NCBI GenBank assembly: GCA_945861155.1 | Contig: CAMATN010000041.1 | Location: forward strand, 1-35,762 | Direction: 5' to 3' | DNA: 35,762 nucleotides | Source of the DNA: Rhizobium sp. Q54 | GTDB taxonomy: Bacteria; Pseudomonadota; Alphaproteobacteria; ATCC43930; CGMCC-115725 | Part shown: positions 22,088-30,240 of the stretch, piece after piece | Position numbering within the stretch: the first letter of the stretch is position 1 | Layout: every line of letters starts with the position of its first letter | Translations under genes and position numbers: made by a program | Notes under the pieces: model-generated | Database searches by the model: none | What the model saw: only the letters and a program-made list of their open reading frames with translations | Told to the model about the DNA's origin: nothing

Positions 22088-22726
22088 CTAACGCGACGGG
22101 CGCAGCAGCCGCAGCGGGTTCGGCAGCCGGTCGGCGGTGGCGGCCAAGCGCTCGCGCCAGCCGGTCAGGCGGTGCAGATCGGCAAGCCGGCGGTCGATAA
22201 AGGCCTGGGTGTCGGCGAAACCGGGCGAGCGATCGTCCAGCCAATACAGCGTCGCGGCGGCTTGGATGCCGGCCAGGCTGACGCGCTTCGTATAAAAGCT
22301 GAAATCGGTCGGATGATCGCCGACCCCGCGCCAGACGGCGTCGACCGTGTCATAGAGCAGGCGCAGTCCGAGCGGGGCGTTGTGCGGCATTGCCAGCACC
22401 GACAACCCGCGCCGCGCCGCCTCGCGCCACGGCAGCAGCACCTCAAAGCGCAGCCGCAGCGCGAGCTGAACCCGGCGCGACAGGCTGACCGGGTCGGCGA
22501 ATGCGTTCTCCAGCCCCTCCAGCATCTGGCGATCGGCCCAATGGCTGAACGCCGCGACCAAATCGGGCGCGCCACCCGGAAACAGCGCGATCGCCTGCTC
22601 GGCCGGAATGTCGGCGCGGCGGGCGGCGTGGCGCAGCGCACGCAAGGTCCACCCGTCGAACGCGACATCGGGCAGGATCGCCGCGATCAGCCGCTCGCGC
22701 TCGCGCTCGGCGAGGGGGCTCCTCAA
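22088..22726 (-). CDS. COQ9 family protein
   Basis: COQ9 proteins bind isoprenoid lipids and help COQ7-type hydroxylases reach ubiquinone intermediates; the bacterial ones have a TetR-like helical fold. Seen: ERERLIAAILPDVAFDGWTL near the N-terminus, then FPGGAPDLVAAFSHWADRQM, the conserved WREAARRGLSVLAMPHNAPL and YDTVDAVWRGVGDHPTDFSF with YTKRVSLAGIQAAATLYWLD. Length is 212 residues with a TTG start at 22726: its TTGA overlaps the stop of def, and a GAGGAGGGG is just upstream. No ATG is near the conserved N-terminus. It is thus the second gene of a def-COQ9 operon. With the polyprenyl synthase gene it points to ubiquinone-dependent respiration. Confidence 0.87.
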   Translation of the reverse strand: MRSPLAERERERLIAAILPDVAFDGWTLRALRHAARRADIPAEQAIALFPGGAPDLVAAFSHWADRQMLEGLENAFADPVSLSRRVQLALRLRFEVLLPWREAARRGLSVLAMPHNAPLGLRLLYDTVDAVWRGVGDHPTDFSFYTKRVSLAGIQAAATLYWLDDRSPGFADTQAFIDRRLADLHRLTGWRERLAATADRLPNPLRLLRPSR

Positions 22727-23286
22727 ATCCCCTCCTCGCCGGCCAGAAAGGCCGCCAGGTCGATCGGATGGCGCTGCAACTCCTCGACGAAGACGAGGAG
22801 GCGATGGTCGGTCATGCGCTGCGGGTACAGAATGCCGTCGAGGTGGTCGCATTCATGCTGCACGACCCGGGCGTGGAACCCGGCCGCCTCCCGTTCGATC
22901 GCGCTGCCGTCGACGCCGAGCGCGCGGTAGCGGATACGCAGGTGGCGCGGCACGACCCCGCGCAGCCCCGGCACTGACAGGCAGCCTTCCCAGCCAAGCG
23001 CGCGCTGATCGCCGACCGGCTCGATTACCGGGTTGACGAGGATTGTCAGCTCCTGCTCCACATCGCCGGGCAGATCGCTCAGCCGCTCGCCGCCGACCCG
23101 GAACACGACGATGCGGTGCGCGGCATGGACCTGCGGCGCCGCGATGCCGGTGCCGCCGGCATCCTCCATCGTCTCGATCATGTCCGCGACGAGGCGGCGC
23201 ACCCAGGGCGCGGTCGGGTCGTCCACCGTCTTGGCCGGCGCGCGCAGCACCGGATGCCCCATGCGGGCGATTTTCAGCAGAGCCAT
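22723..23286 (-). CDS. def: Peptide deformylase
   Basis: Removes the formyl group from the N-terminal methionine of new proteins at the ribosome exit. All three family motifs are present: GTGIAAPQV (motif 1), WEGCLSVPG (motif 2, metal-binding Cys) and VQHECDHLDGILY (motif 3, HExxH). The 187-residue length is typical. The ATG at 23286 fits the family start ALLKIARMGHPVLRAPAKTV; the frame above it runs into a palindromic repeat and is not real. The conserved GIGLAAPQ glycine-leucine pair is here TGIA. It overlaps COQ9 by 4 bases. A palindromic element lies about 90 bases upstream. Confidence 0.95.
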   Translation of the reverse strand: MALLKIARMGHPVLRAPAKTVDDPTAPWVRRLVADMIETMEDAGGTGIAAPQVHAAHRIVVFRVGGERLSDLPGDVEQELTILVNPVIEPVGDQRALGWEGCLSVPGLRGVVPRHLRIRYRALGVDGSAIEREAAGFHARVVQHECDHLDGILYPQRMTDHRLLVFVEELQRHPIDLAAFLAGEEGI

Positions 23287-23371
23287 GCCGCCAATATGCG
23301 GCGCCGTCCGGCCTTGGTAAAGCACCGCTTGGCGCTGTCGAATATGAACCGGGCGCTTGCCACTCCAACTC

Positions 23372-23432
23372 GTCGTCCCGGCGAAGGCCGGGACCCATGT
23401 CGGCCATGGATACCGGCCTTCGCCGGTATGAC
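23372..23432. repeat. Palindromic element, family F, short copy
   Basis: Two arms, GTCGTCCCGGCGAAGGCCGG at about 23373-23392 and TACCGGCCTTCGCCGGTATG at about 23411-23430, each a hairpin, complement one another imperfectly around the CCATG/CATGG centre. It lies between pntB (convergent side) and def, and is related to the element at 30089-30213. It lies just past the end of pntB and could act as an mRNA stabiliser or weak terminator there. Confidence 0.75.
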
Positions 23433-23466
23433 AAAGTGTTGGGTGCAATTTATTAGAAGTAATCCG

Positions 23467-24861
23467 CTAATCCAGCGCCTTGACGATTTCCTCGCACATT
23501 TTCTTGGCGTCGCCGAACAGCATCATCGTGTTGTCTCGGTAGAACAACTCGTTCTCGACCCCGGCATAGCCCGAGGCCATCGAGCGCTTGATAAACAGCA
23601 CGGTCTTGGCGCGCTCGACATCGAGGATCGGCATGCCGTAGATCGCCGAGGTTCGGTCGGTCTTCGCCGCCGGGTTGGTCACGTCGTTGGCGCCGATCAC
23701 GAAGGCGACATCGGTCGAGGGGAAATCGCGGTTGATCTCGTCGAGCTCGCAAACCTCGTCATAGGAGACATTGGCCTCGGCCAGCAGCACGTTCATGTGC
23801 CCGGGCATGCGCCCGGCAACCGGGTGGATCGCGTAGCGCACCCGCACGCCGTCTTTTTTCAGCATGTCGGACATCTCGCGCAGCGCGTGCTGGGCCTGCG
23901 CCACCGCCATGCCGTAGCCCGGCACGATGACGACCGAGCCGGCGTTCTTTAGGATGAAGGCGGCGTCCTCGGCGCTCCCTGATTTGACGAGCCGGTCGCC
24001 GCTCCCCGCCCCGGCCGGCGCGACGCCGCCATCGGTGCCGAACCCGCCCAGGATCACGTTGAAGATCGAGCGGTTCATCCCCTTGCACATGATGTAGCTG
24101 AGGATCGCGCCCGACGAGCCGACCAAGGCGCCGGTGATGATCAGCAGGCTGTTCGACAGCGTGAAGCCGATGCCCGCGGCGGCCCATCCCGAATAGGAAT
24201 TCAGCATCGAGATCACGACCGGCATGTCGGCGCCGCCGATCGGCACGATCAACAGAAAGCCGAAAACGAGCGACACCAGCACCAGCATCGCAAAGATGCC
24301 GGCCGACTCGGTAATCACGAAAATGATGATCAGCAACACCAACGAGATGCCGAGCCCGGCATTGAGCCAGTGCTGGCCCGGAAAAATCAGCGGGCGGCCG
24401 GAAACGAGGCCCTGCAATTTGGCGAAGGCCACGACCGAACCGGTGAAGGTGATCGCGCCGATCGTCAGCCCGATCGCCAGCTCGGCGAGGCTCGCGCCGT
24501 GGATCGCGCCGCGAATGCCGATGCCGTAGGCCTCGGGCGCGGCGAAAGCGGCGGTCGCGACGCACACCGCGGCGAGGCCAACAAGGCTGTGAAACGCGGC
24601 GACCAGCTGCGGCAAGGCCGTCATCTGGATCTGCCGGGCGATATAGGTGCCGACCGCGCCACCGATCACGAGACCGAGGATGATCAGCCAAAAGCTGACG
24701 ACATGCGGCGTCAGGAACGTCGTCAGCACGGCGATCGCCATGCCGGCGATACCGTAGAGGTTGCCGCCCCGCGCCGTGTCGGGCGAGGACAGGCCGCGCA
24801 AGGCCATGATAAAGCATACCGAGGCGACCAGGTACAGGAGAGCCGAAAGGCTGTCGCTCAT
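23467..24861 (-). CDS. pntB: NAD(P) transhydrogenase subunit beta
   Basis: The membrane and NADP-binding subunit of proton-translocating transhydrogenase, which uses the proton gradient to drive NADH + NADP+ to NAD+ + NADPH. At 464 residues it is typical. The N-terminal two thirds are membrane spans (ALRGLSS, VSFWLIILGLVIGGAVGTYI, GLGISLVLLIIIFVI). The C-terminal domain III has NADP-binding signatures VVIVPGYGMAVAQAQHALRE, then HPVAGRMPGHMNVLLAEANV, GANDVTNPAAKTD and the KRSMASGYAGVENELFYRDN end. The start is ATG 24861. It is 20 bases after the pntAB stop, so the three subunits form one operon. Confidence 0.96.
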   Translation of the reverse strand: MSDSLSALLYLVASVCFIMALRGLSSPDTARGGNLYGIAGMAIAVLTTFLTPHVVSFWLIILGLVIGGAVGTYIARQIQMTALPQLVAAFHSLVGLAAVCVATAAFAAPEAYGIGIRGAIHGASLAELAIGLTIGAITFTGSVVAFAKLQGLVSGRPLIFPGQHWLNAGLGISLVLLIIIFVITESAGIFAMLVLVSLVFGFLLIVPIGGADMPVVISMLNSYSGWAAAGIGFTLSNSLLIITGALVGSSGAILSYIMCKGMNRSIFNVILGGFGTDGGVAPAGAGSGDRLVKSGSAEDAAFILKNAGSVVIVPGYGMAVAQAQHALREMSDMLKKDGVRVRYAIHPVAGRMPGHMNVLLAEANVSYDEVCELDEINRDFPSTDVAFVIGANDVTNPAAKTDRTSAIYGMPILDVERAKTVLFIKRSMASGYAGVENELFYRDNTMMLFGDAKKMCEEIVKALD

Positions 24862-24880
24862 GGTTGGACCCTGGCGCCCG

Positions 24881-25288
24881 CTATTTCTTGCGTTGGAACA
24901 TTTGCAGCATCCGGTGGGTCACGATGAAGCCGCCGAAAATGTTGACCGCCGCGAGCGTCACCGCGACGAACCCCATCACCTTGGCAAAGCTGATCCCCAC
25001 CGGCCCGGCGGCGATCAGCGCGCCGACGATGATCACGCTCGATACCGCGTTGGTGACGCTCATCAGCGGCGAATGCAGCGCCGGCGTCACCCGCCACACG
25101 ACGTAATACCCGACAAAGATCGCGAGCACGAACACTGTCAGCTGAAACACGAAAGGCGTGCCGTCAGGGGCGCCCTGCTGCGTCGCCAGCGCCAGCTGCT
25201 GCGCCAGCGCATCGAGCTTGCGCGCCAGCGCGCCGGCGTCGCCGGCAAGTTCGCCGGCCTGTTGCGCGAGCGATGCGGGGTCCGCCAT
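24881..25288 (-). CDS. pntAB: NAD(P) transhydrogenase subunit alpha part 2
   Basis: The small membrane part of the alpha subunit, as in the three-gene form known from Rhodospirillum rubrum. The 135-residue protein has an N-terminal helical stretch ([20 protein letters not shown]) and three or four membrane spans: [39 protein letters not shown] and [20 protein letters not shown], ending [12 protein letters not shown]. The conserved [10 protein letters not shown] is part of the proton channel region. The ATG at 25288 has a GGAGGAG just upstream and begins 11 bases after the pntAA stop; an upstream GTG at 25405 would overlap pntAA with unlike sequence. Confidence 0.93.
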   Translation of the reverse strand: MADPASLAQQAGELAGDAGALARKLDALAQQLALATQQGAPDGTPFVFQLTVFVLAIFVGYYVVWRVTPALHSPLMSVTNAVSSVIIVGALIAAGPVGISFAKVMGFVAVTLAAVNIFGGFIVTHRMLQMFQRKK

Positions 25289-25298
25289 GACTCCTCCG

Positions 25299-26522
25299 TC
25301 AGCCGGTGGCGCCAGGAGTGGCGCCAGGAGAGACGCCGGGGGTAGCGCCGGAGGTGGCCGGCGCGAGCACCGGCTCCGCAGCGAGCGCCGGGTTGACCAC
25401 CGCACCGTCGCGGGTCAGCAGAGCGGCCTTGACGATCTCGTCTTCCGTGTCGATCCGCAACTGGCCCTCTTTGTCGACGATCAGCGCGAGGAAGGCCAGC
25501 AGGTTGCGGGCGTAAAGCTGGCTCGCATCGACCGCGATGCGCGAGGGCATGTTCAAATGACCGACGATCCGGACCCCGTTCGCGGTGGTCGCGATCTCGC
25601 CGGGCCGGCTGCCCTCGACATTGCCGCCGGCCTCGACCGCGAGGTCGACGATGACCGAACCCGGCATCATGCCGGCGACCATCGCCTCGGTCAGCAGCAC
25701 CGGCGCGGCGCGGCCCGGGATCAGCGCGGTGCAGATAACGATGTCGGTACGGCGCAGCGCCTCGCTGATTTTGTCGCGTTGCCGGCGCTGATATTCCTCG
25801 CCCATTTCGCGCGCATAGCCGCCGGTGGTCTCGGCGCCGCGCGCCGCCTCGTCGTCAACCGTGATAAAGCTCGCGCCGAGGCTCTCAACCTGCTCCTTGG
25901 CGGCGGCGCGCACGTCGCTCGCGCTGACGATCGCGCCGAGCCGGCGGGCGGTGGCGATCGCCTGCAAGCCGGCGACCCCGGCGCCCATTACGAGGACCCG
26001 CGCCGCCTTGATCGTGCCGGCCGCAGTCATCATCATCGGGAAGGCACGGCCGAATTCGGCGGCGGCTTCGAGCACCGCCTTGTAGCCGGCGAGGTTGGCC
26101 TGCGAGGACAGGACGTCCATCGTCTGCGCCCGGGTGATGCGCGGGATCAGCTCCATCGCGCACGCGGCAATCCCGGCGCGGGCATACGCCTCCAGGTCTT
26201 CGGGATGCCGCAAGGGCCGCAGCAGGCCGATCAGCGCCGCCCCGCGCTTGATCAGCCCCAGTTCGTCGGTCCCGTCCCCTCCGCCGATCAGCGGGCGCTG
26301 CACCTTGAGGACGATATCCGCGTCAGCCAGCGCCGCCGCCGCGTCCGGGACGATCGCCGCTCCGGCCGCGCCATAGGCGGCATCGCCAAAATAGGCCTCG
26401 GCCCCGGCGCCGCTTTCGACGACCGGCTCCAAACCCATGCCGACCATGTGCTTGACGCTGTCGGGCGTGGCCGCGACGCGCCGCTCATGCGCGCGCCGCT
26501 CCTTGATGATGGCGACCTTCAT
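25299..26522 (-). CDS. pntAA: NAD(P) transhydrogenase subunit alpha part 1
   Basis: The soluble NAD(H)-binding subunit (domain I). At 407 residues it is close to the family length. The N-terminus [20 protein letters not shown] is diagnostic of the alanine dehydrogenase/PNT family. The NAD-binding Rossmann fold is at [20 protein letters not shown], followed by [20 protein letters not shown]. Other family blocks include [13 protein letters not shown]-like [20 protein letters not shown] and [20 protein letters not shown]. The C-terminus is an Ala/Pro/Gly-rich tail ([12 protein letters not shown]) that probably links to domain II. The first gene of the pnt operon; its promoter must be in the gap to the divergent sigma-factor gene. 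Confidence 0.96.
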   Translation of the reverse strand: MKVAIIKERRAHERRVAATPDSVKHMVGMGLEPVVESGAGAEAYFGDAAYGAAGAAIVPDAAAALADADIVLKVQRPLIGGGDGTDELGLIKRGAALIGLLRPLRHPEDLEAYARAGIAACAMELIPRITRAQTMDVLSSQANLAGYKAVLEAAAEFGRAFPMMMTAAGTIKAARVLVMGAGVAGLQAIATARRLGAIVSASDVRAAAKEQVESLGASFITVDDEAARGAETTGGYAREMGEEYQRRQRDKISEALRRTDIVICTALIPGRAAPVLLTEAMVAGMMPGSVIVDLAVEAGGNVEGSRPGEIATTANGVRIVGHLNMPSRIAVDASQLYARNLLAFLALIVDKEGQLRIDTEDEIVKAALLTRDGAVVNPALAAEPVLAPATSGATPGVSPGATPGATG

Positions 26523-26971
26523 CGCCGGATGATCCCTCGGTCTGCGGGCTCTTCAGGACAACAACGCATCGGTCTCGCGGGTCTCCCGTTGCGATATCCG
26601 CGGCGCGGCGTCAGGGCCGGGTGAAATACACGCGATGGTGTTCCGCCGGAAGTTTCGTAGCGCGCTTTGCCTCCTGGCACAATGCCGGGCGGGCGATTTT
26701 TGGGAAGTTCAAGGCTCGCGAGCCGATTCGCCCTCCCTGTCGCCCTCCCCCGGCGGCCTGCCCCGCTCGCGCCGTTCGGCACCCGATTCGGTGCCCGTTC
26801 AGCCGATTTGGAACGACCCACGCGGCGTGGTAAGGTGCGACGATGCGTCCGCACTCGGCTTGGGGCGTCCCGCGCACCATTTTCGATGGCAGCGGGGCTC
26901 GGCACCGCGGCGCGACAGGCCGCACGCTCTCCCCGCGGGTCGCACAGGGGAATAATCGACGAGGAGGCGCG
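26523..26971. other. Divergent intergenic region between pntAA and the ECF sigma gene
   Basis: About 450 bases without a supported gene. It must hold the promoters for the pnt operon (minus) and for the sigma-factor gene (plus). Several short open frames cross it on both strands, but all are low-complexity and unlike any family, so I reject them. A GGAAC at 26810-26814, followed 15 bases later by GTAA, resembles an ECF-type promoter reading towards the sigma gene. Confidence 0.5.
26810..26834 (+). promoter_or_regulatory. Candidate ECF-type promoter (autoregulation)
   Basis: GGAAC at 26810-26814 matches the -35 element of many group IV sigma promoters. GTAAG follows after 15 bases, which is a poor but possible -10. 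It faces the ECF sigma gene. Many ECF sigma factors control their own operon. The match is short and the spacing is at the low end, so this is a tentative call. Confidence 0.25.
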
Positions 26972-27556
26972 TTGTCGGTGCGTTGGAAGCATGCAGAAGC
27001 GCCGGGCCGTGCGGCTGAACGCGGCGATCCGGTGAGTACTGGGTTCAGCGATCAGCTGATCGCGGTGCTGCCGAGGCTTCGCCGGTTTGCCCGGGGCCTT
27101 ACCGGAGCGGCTGCCGAGGCGGACGATCTGGTTCAGGCTGCCTGTGAGCGCGCGCTGGCGCGGGCGCATCAATTTCAGGAGGGCACCCGGTTCGACAGCT
27201 GGATGTTCCGCATCGTGCAGACGATCTGGATCGACCAGCTTCGGGCACGCGAGGTCCGCAAGGAGGACGGCGATGTTGCCGAAGATCGGTTGGGATCCGA
27301 CGCCGCGGTTCGCGGCATCGAAGCGCGGATTGCCTTGGCCGAAGTGCGGCTGGCGATCGACCGGCTGCCACCGGACCAGCGGGCGACGCTGATGCTCGTG
27401 ACGGTGGAGGGCCTGACCTACAAGGAGGCGGCGGTGGTGGCGGGCGTGCCGGTCGGCACGATCATGAGCCGCCTCGCGCGGGCCCGCATCGCCTTGCAGC
27501 AGCACCTCGACGCCGGCGGCGGGATCCGCAGGAGTGCGAAGAATGCAGAAGCATAG
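26972..27556 (+). CDS. ECF-type RNA polymerase sigma factor
   Basis: A sigma-70 family group IV factor with region 2 (AEADDLVQAACERALARAHQ, then FDSWMFRIVQTIWIDQLRAR) and region 4 (LPPDQRATLMLVTVEGLTYK, then EAAVVAGVPVGTIMSRLARA). It directs core RNA polymerase to a small set of stress or envelope genes. The start is unclear. TTG 26972 has a GAGGAGG 4 bases upstream (194 aa), GTG 26978 shares that site, and GTG 27032 gives the compact family N-terminus (STGFSDQLIAVLPRLRRFAR, 174 aa) but lacks a good site. The ATG at 26843 is unlikely. It overlaps the next gene, an anti-sigma factor, by 14 bases, the usual sigma/anti-sigma pair. Confidence 0.88.
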   Translation: MSVRWKHAEAPGRAAERGDPVSTGFSDQLIAVLPRLRRFARGLTGAAAEADDLVQAACERALARAHQFQEGTRFDSWMFRIVQTIWIDQLRAREVRKEDGDVAEDRLGSDAAVRGIEARIALAEVRLAIDRLPPDQRATLMLVTVEGLTYKEAAVVAGVPVGTIMSRLARARIALQQHLDAGGGIRRSAKNAEA

Positions 27557-28427
27557 TGACGAGGCGCTCGTCGCCTATCTCGACGGCGAGCTCGATCATA
27601 CCGAACAGCGCCACGTCGAGGCTTGGCTCGACGCCGATCCGGCGGTGCGCGACCGGCTGGCCTCTCTCGTCCAATCGGCCGAGCTGGTGCGCGGCGCCTT
27701 TGCCGAAATCGTCAACGAGCCGGTTCCCGAGCGCCTGATCGCGGCGGCGCGCGGCGAAACAAGCGCCGGTGGGGACACCGCGGCGGCGCCACAGGAAGCC
27801 GAGATTCTGGTGTTGCGGCCGGACAAGTCGGTCGCTTTCTCGCCGCCCCGGCGATGGCATTTCGGGCTCGCCGCCGCGGCCGGGATGTTCGGCCTGATGT
27901 TCGGTGGCGTCGGCACCTATGTCGGGATCGGCATGCTAAACCCGCCCGCCCCCGCCGCCGATCGCCAAGTCGCGGCCTCCAGCGCCACCGGCATCTGGCT
28001 CGACAACGCGGCGGCCTCCTTCAAATTGGCCGTCAATGCCGGCGACAGCATGCTGGTTGACGTTCCGGCCAGCAACGACCCGCGCGAGGCGTTGCACAAG
28101 ATCAGCCAGAGTCTGCCGCAGCAGGTGCGGGTGCCTGATCTGAAACCCTGGGGGCTGAACTTTCGCGGTGCCCGTCTGGTAGCGGTGGACGGGCGGCCGG
28201 CGGCGCAGCTCGTCTACGTCACCGACAACAAGGCGATCGGCCCGTTGACCCTGGTCATCGGCGCGACGAAGCAGCCCGACATCGCCCGGACCGTCGATAG
28301 GCGACAGGACGTCAACCTGCTCTATTGGCGTCACCAGGGCCGCGCCTATGCCCTCGTCGGCCATACCGATGTCGGCTATCTCTGGGGCATCGCCAACGAC
28401 GTCGCCTGGCAGCTCGACGCGATCTGA
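27543..28427 (+). CDS. Membrane anti-sigma factor
   Basis: The likely partner that holds the upstream ECF sigma factor inactive at the inner membrane. The N-terminal domain DEALVAYLDGELDHTEQRHV, followed by EAWLDADPAVRDRLASL, has the helical pattern of the anti-sigma domain. The zinc-binding HxxxCxxC motif of ZAS-type factors is absent; there are no cysteines in this domain. One membrane span is near residues 105-125 (FGLAAAAGMFGLMFGGVGTY). The 170-residue part outside the membrane contains FRGARLVAVDGRPAAQLVYV and YWRHQGRAYALVGHTDVGYL, probably the periplasmic sensor. ATG 27543 has AGGAG upstream and overlaps the sigma gene, so the two are coupled. The inducing signal is unknown. Confidence 0.82.
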   Translation: MQKHSDEALVAYLDGELDHTEQRHVEAWLDADPAVRDRLASLVQSAELVRGAFAEIVNEPVPERLIAAARGETSAGGDTAAAPQEAEILVLRPDKSVAFSPPRRWHFGLAAAAGMFGLMFGGVGTYVGIGMLNPPAPAADRQVAASSATGIWLDNAAASFKLAVNAGDSMLVDVPASNDPREALHKISQSLPQQVRVPDLKPWGLNFRGARLVAVDGRPAAQLVYVTDNKAIGPLTLVIGATKQPDIARTVDRRQDVNLLYWRHQGRAYALVGHTDVGYLWGIANDVAWQLDAI

Positions 28428-28578
28428 CCGCCGCGGCATTTGCGCCGAAGGGAACTCCCCGCGTCGAACCGTCGCAGCCGCACGGTTGAGTCGCCCGGCG
28501 CAATCCTTCCGTCGCACGGCGGCCCGCGAACGGCTATGCTCTCCGCAACCGACCAATCCCCAGCGGAGGAAACCGACG

Positions 28579-29136
28579 ATGGCCGAGACCCCGACTTTCG
28601 GACGCTATGCCGAAATCCCCTACGACCAGATGACGCCGGAGCAGCAGGCCGGCTACCGCTCGCTGATCGAGACCCGCGGCCGGCTGCCCGGCCCGAACAA
28701 GATCTACGTGCACAACCCCAAGCTGGCGAACGTCATGGGGCCGCTCGGCGCGCATTTCCGCACCGGCTATTCGCTCAGCGAGCGCGAGCGCGAGATCGCC
28801 GTCGTGATCATCAACAGCAAGTGGCATTCGATCTATCCGACCAATGCGCACGAACGCGCCGGCAAGGCGGCCGGGCTGCCGGACGACAAGGTCGAGGCGC
28901 TGCTGTCGGGCCTGCCGACCGCGTTCGACGACAAGCGCGAGCAGATCGTCTACGAAATGGCGATTTGCCTATCCAATTCGCGCTGGGTGTCGAAGGGCCT
29001 CTATGATCGCGCGGTCGAGGCGCTCGGGCATGTCGGCATCACCGATGTCATTTGCCTGATTGGCTTTTACACCAGCGTGTCGATGACCCTCGCCTTCTAC
29101 GACGTGCCGGCCGGCGCCGAGGGCATGGCGCGCTGA
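28579..29136 (+). CDS. Carboxymuconolactone decarboxylase-like protein (CMD/AhpD fold)
   Basis: A 185-residue all-helical protein of the CMD family. Seen: YDQMTPEQQAGYRSLIETRG at the N-terminus, LGAHFRTGYSLSEREREIAV, then WHSIYPTNAHERAGKAAGLP with the conserved histidine, and later EQIVYEMAICLSNSRWVSKG and ICLIGFYTSVSMTLAFYDVP. AhpD members have a redox-active CxxC before the histidine. Here this position reads YPTNAH, so a thiol reductase role is ruled out and a decarboxylase or isomerase-like role is more likely. The ATG at 28579 has GGAGG 8 bases upstream. The two amidohydrolases downstream suggest a shared catabolic route for an aromatic or lactone substrate. Confidence 0.82.
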   Translation: MAETPTFGRYAEIPYDQMTPEQQAGYRSLIETRGRLPGPNKIYVHNPKLANVMGPLGAHFRTGYSLSEREREIAVVIINSKWHSIYPTNAHERAGKAAGLPDDKVEALLSGLPTAFDDKREQIVYEMAICLSNSRWVSKGLYDRAVEALGHVGITDVICLIGFYTSVSMTLAFYDVPAGAEGMAR

Positions 29137-29150
29137 CATCGCATAAAGGC

Positions 29151-29238
29151 TTGTCATTGCGAGGAGCGGAGCGACGAAGCAATCTCGACCCGTGAGTAAA
29201 AGCGGGACGAGATTGCTGCGCGTCGCTCGCAATGACAA
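29151..29238. repeat. Palindromic element, family E
   Basis: Outer arms TTGTCATTGCGAG (29151-29163) and CTCGCAATGACAA (29226-29238) are perfectly complementary. Inner AGCAATCTCG and CGAGATTGCT are complementary too, so the 88 bases fold into a long hairpin. This sequence type is widespread in Proteobacteria. It sits between the CMD-like gene and the first amidohydrolase gene, and its right end lies 18 bases before that gene's ATG. Confidence 0.9.
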
Positions 29239-29256
29239 ATGTAAAGGGAGAACAAA

Positions 29257-30078
29257 ATGAAGATCGTCGACGCGCAGATTCACCTGTGGCACCAGGGCCT
29301 GCCGACCAACCCGGCCCACCGTCAGATCACGTCGTGGTCGGCCGAAGATTGCCTGAAGGAAATGGATGCGGGCGGGGTCGACGCGGCGCTGATCCATCCG
29401 CCCGGCTGGGACCCCAATTCGGGTGCGATCGCCGAGGCGGCGGCAACGAAATATCCGGACCGCTTCGCGATCCTCGGCAATTTCCCTCCCGAAAAGCCGG
29501 AGAGCCGTGACCTCATTGCGGGATGGAAGAACCGGCCGGGGATGCTCGGTCTGCGCTGGGCCTTTACGCAGCCGCATCAGCAGAGCTGGATGACCGACGG
29601 CACGATGGATTGGATCTGGCCGGCGTGCGAGAAGGCGGGCATCCCGATCGCGCTGATGGCGTCGAATTTCCTGCCGCAGGTGCAGGGCGTCGCCGAGCGT
29701 CACCCGGGCCTCAAGCTGATAATCGACCATTTCGGCCGGGCCCGCGGCGGGCAGGACGATGCGGCGTTCTCCAATATCGCGGAGGTTGCCGCCCTCGCCA
29801 AATTCCCCAATGTCGCGCTGAAGGCGACCGGCGGGGCAGGCGAGTCGAGCCAGCCCTATCCCTACGGCAACATCCATAAACACGTCCGGCAGCTCTACGA
29901 CGCCTATGGCCCGAACCGGTTTTTCTGGGGCACCGACATCACCCGGATGCCGGCCTCGTGGAAACAATGCGTGACGATGTTCACCGAGGAATTGCCCTGG
30001 CTCAAGGGCAACGACCTCGAACTCGTCATGGGCCGCGGCCTGTGCAATTGGCTCGGGTGGAAATTGCCGGGAGTGTAA
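29257..30078 (+). CDS. Amidohydrolase family 2 protein, paralogue 1
   Basis: A 273-residue TIM-barrel metal hydrolase or decarboxylase of the amidohydrolase-2 (ACMSD-like) superfamily. The N-terminal metal site reads VDAQIHLW; the usual HxH pair is QxH. Further probable ligands are in KLIIDHFGRA (His) and FFWGTDITRMPASWKQCVTM (Asp near the barrel end). Members open lactones or decarboxylate aromatic acids; the substrate here is unknown. ATG 29257 has GGGAG 7 bases upstream. The next gene is a close relative, in tandem, with FTQPHQQSWMTDGTMDW shared almost exactly. The CMD-like gene upstream may act in the same pathway. Confidence 0.85.
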   Translation: MKIVDAQIHLWHQGLPTNPAHRQITSWSAEDCLKEMDAGGVDAALIHPPGWDPNSGAIAEAAATKYPDRFAILGNFPPEKPESRDLIAGWKNRPGMLGLRWAFTQPHQQSWMTDGTMDWIWPACEKAGIPIALMASNFLPQVQGVAERHPGLKLIIDHFGRARGGQDDAAFSNIAEVAALAKFPNVALKATGGAGESSQPYPYGNIHKHVRQLYDAYGPNRFFWGTDITRMPASWKQCVTMFTEELPWLKGNDLELVMGRGLCNWLGWKLPGV

Positions 30079-30091
30079 AGTCTCATTGTCG

Positions 30092-30208
30092 TCCCGGCGA
30101 AAGCCGGGACCCACGGTTGAGCCGGCCAAGACCATGGCGCCTCGGCAAAACGCCGGCGCTGCCGAGGATCGAGACCCGCACATCGGTGGATCCCGGCTTT
30201 CGCCGGGA
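30092..30208. repeat. Palindromic element, family F, long copy
   Basis: TCCCGGCGAAAGCCGGGA (30092-30109) and its exact complement TCCCGGCTTTCGCCGGGA (30191-30208), each also a hairpin, are 81 bases apart. This places a repeat in the gap between the two amidohydrolase paralogues. The stretch between the arms is not conserved in the short copy at 23372-23432. Confidence 0.85.
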
Positions 30209-30240
30209 TGACACGGGAGATTGAGGGAGGGGACACCGCG

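Noticed and set aside
29151-30208. A transposon carrying the amidohydrolase gene between family E and family F repeats
   Set aside because: The two repeats belong to different families and no transposase or target duplication is visible.
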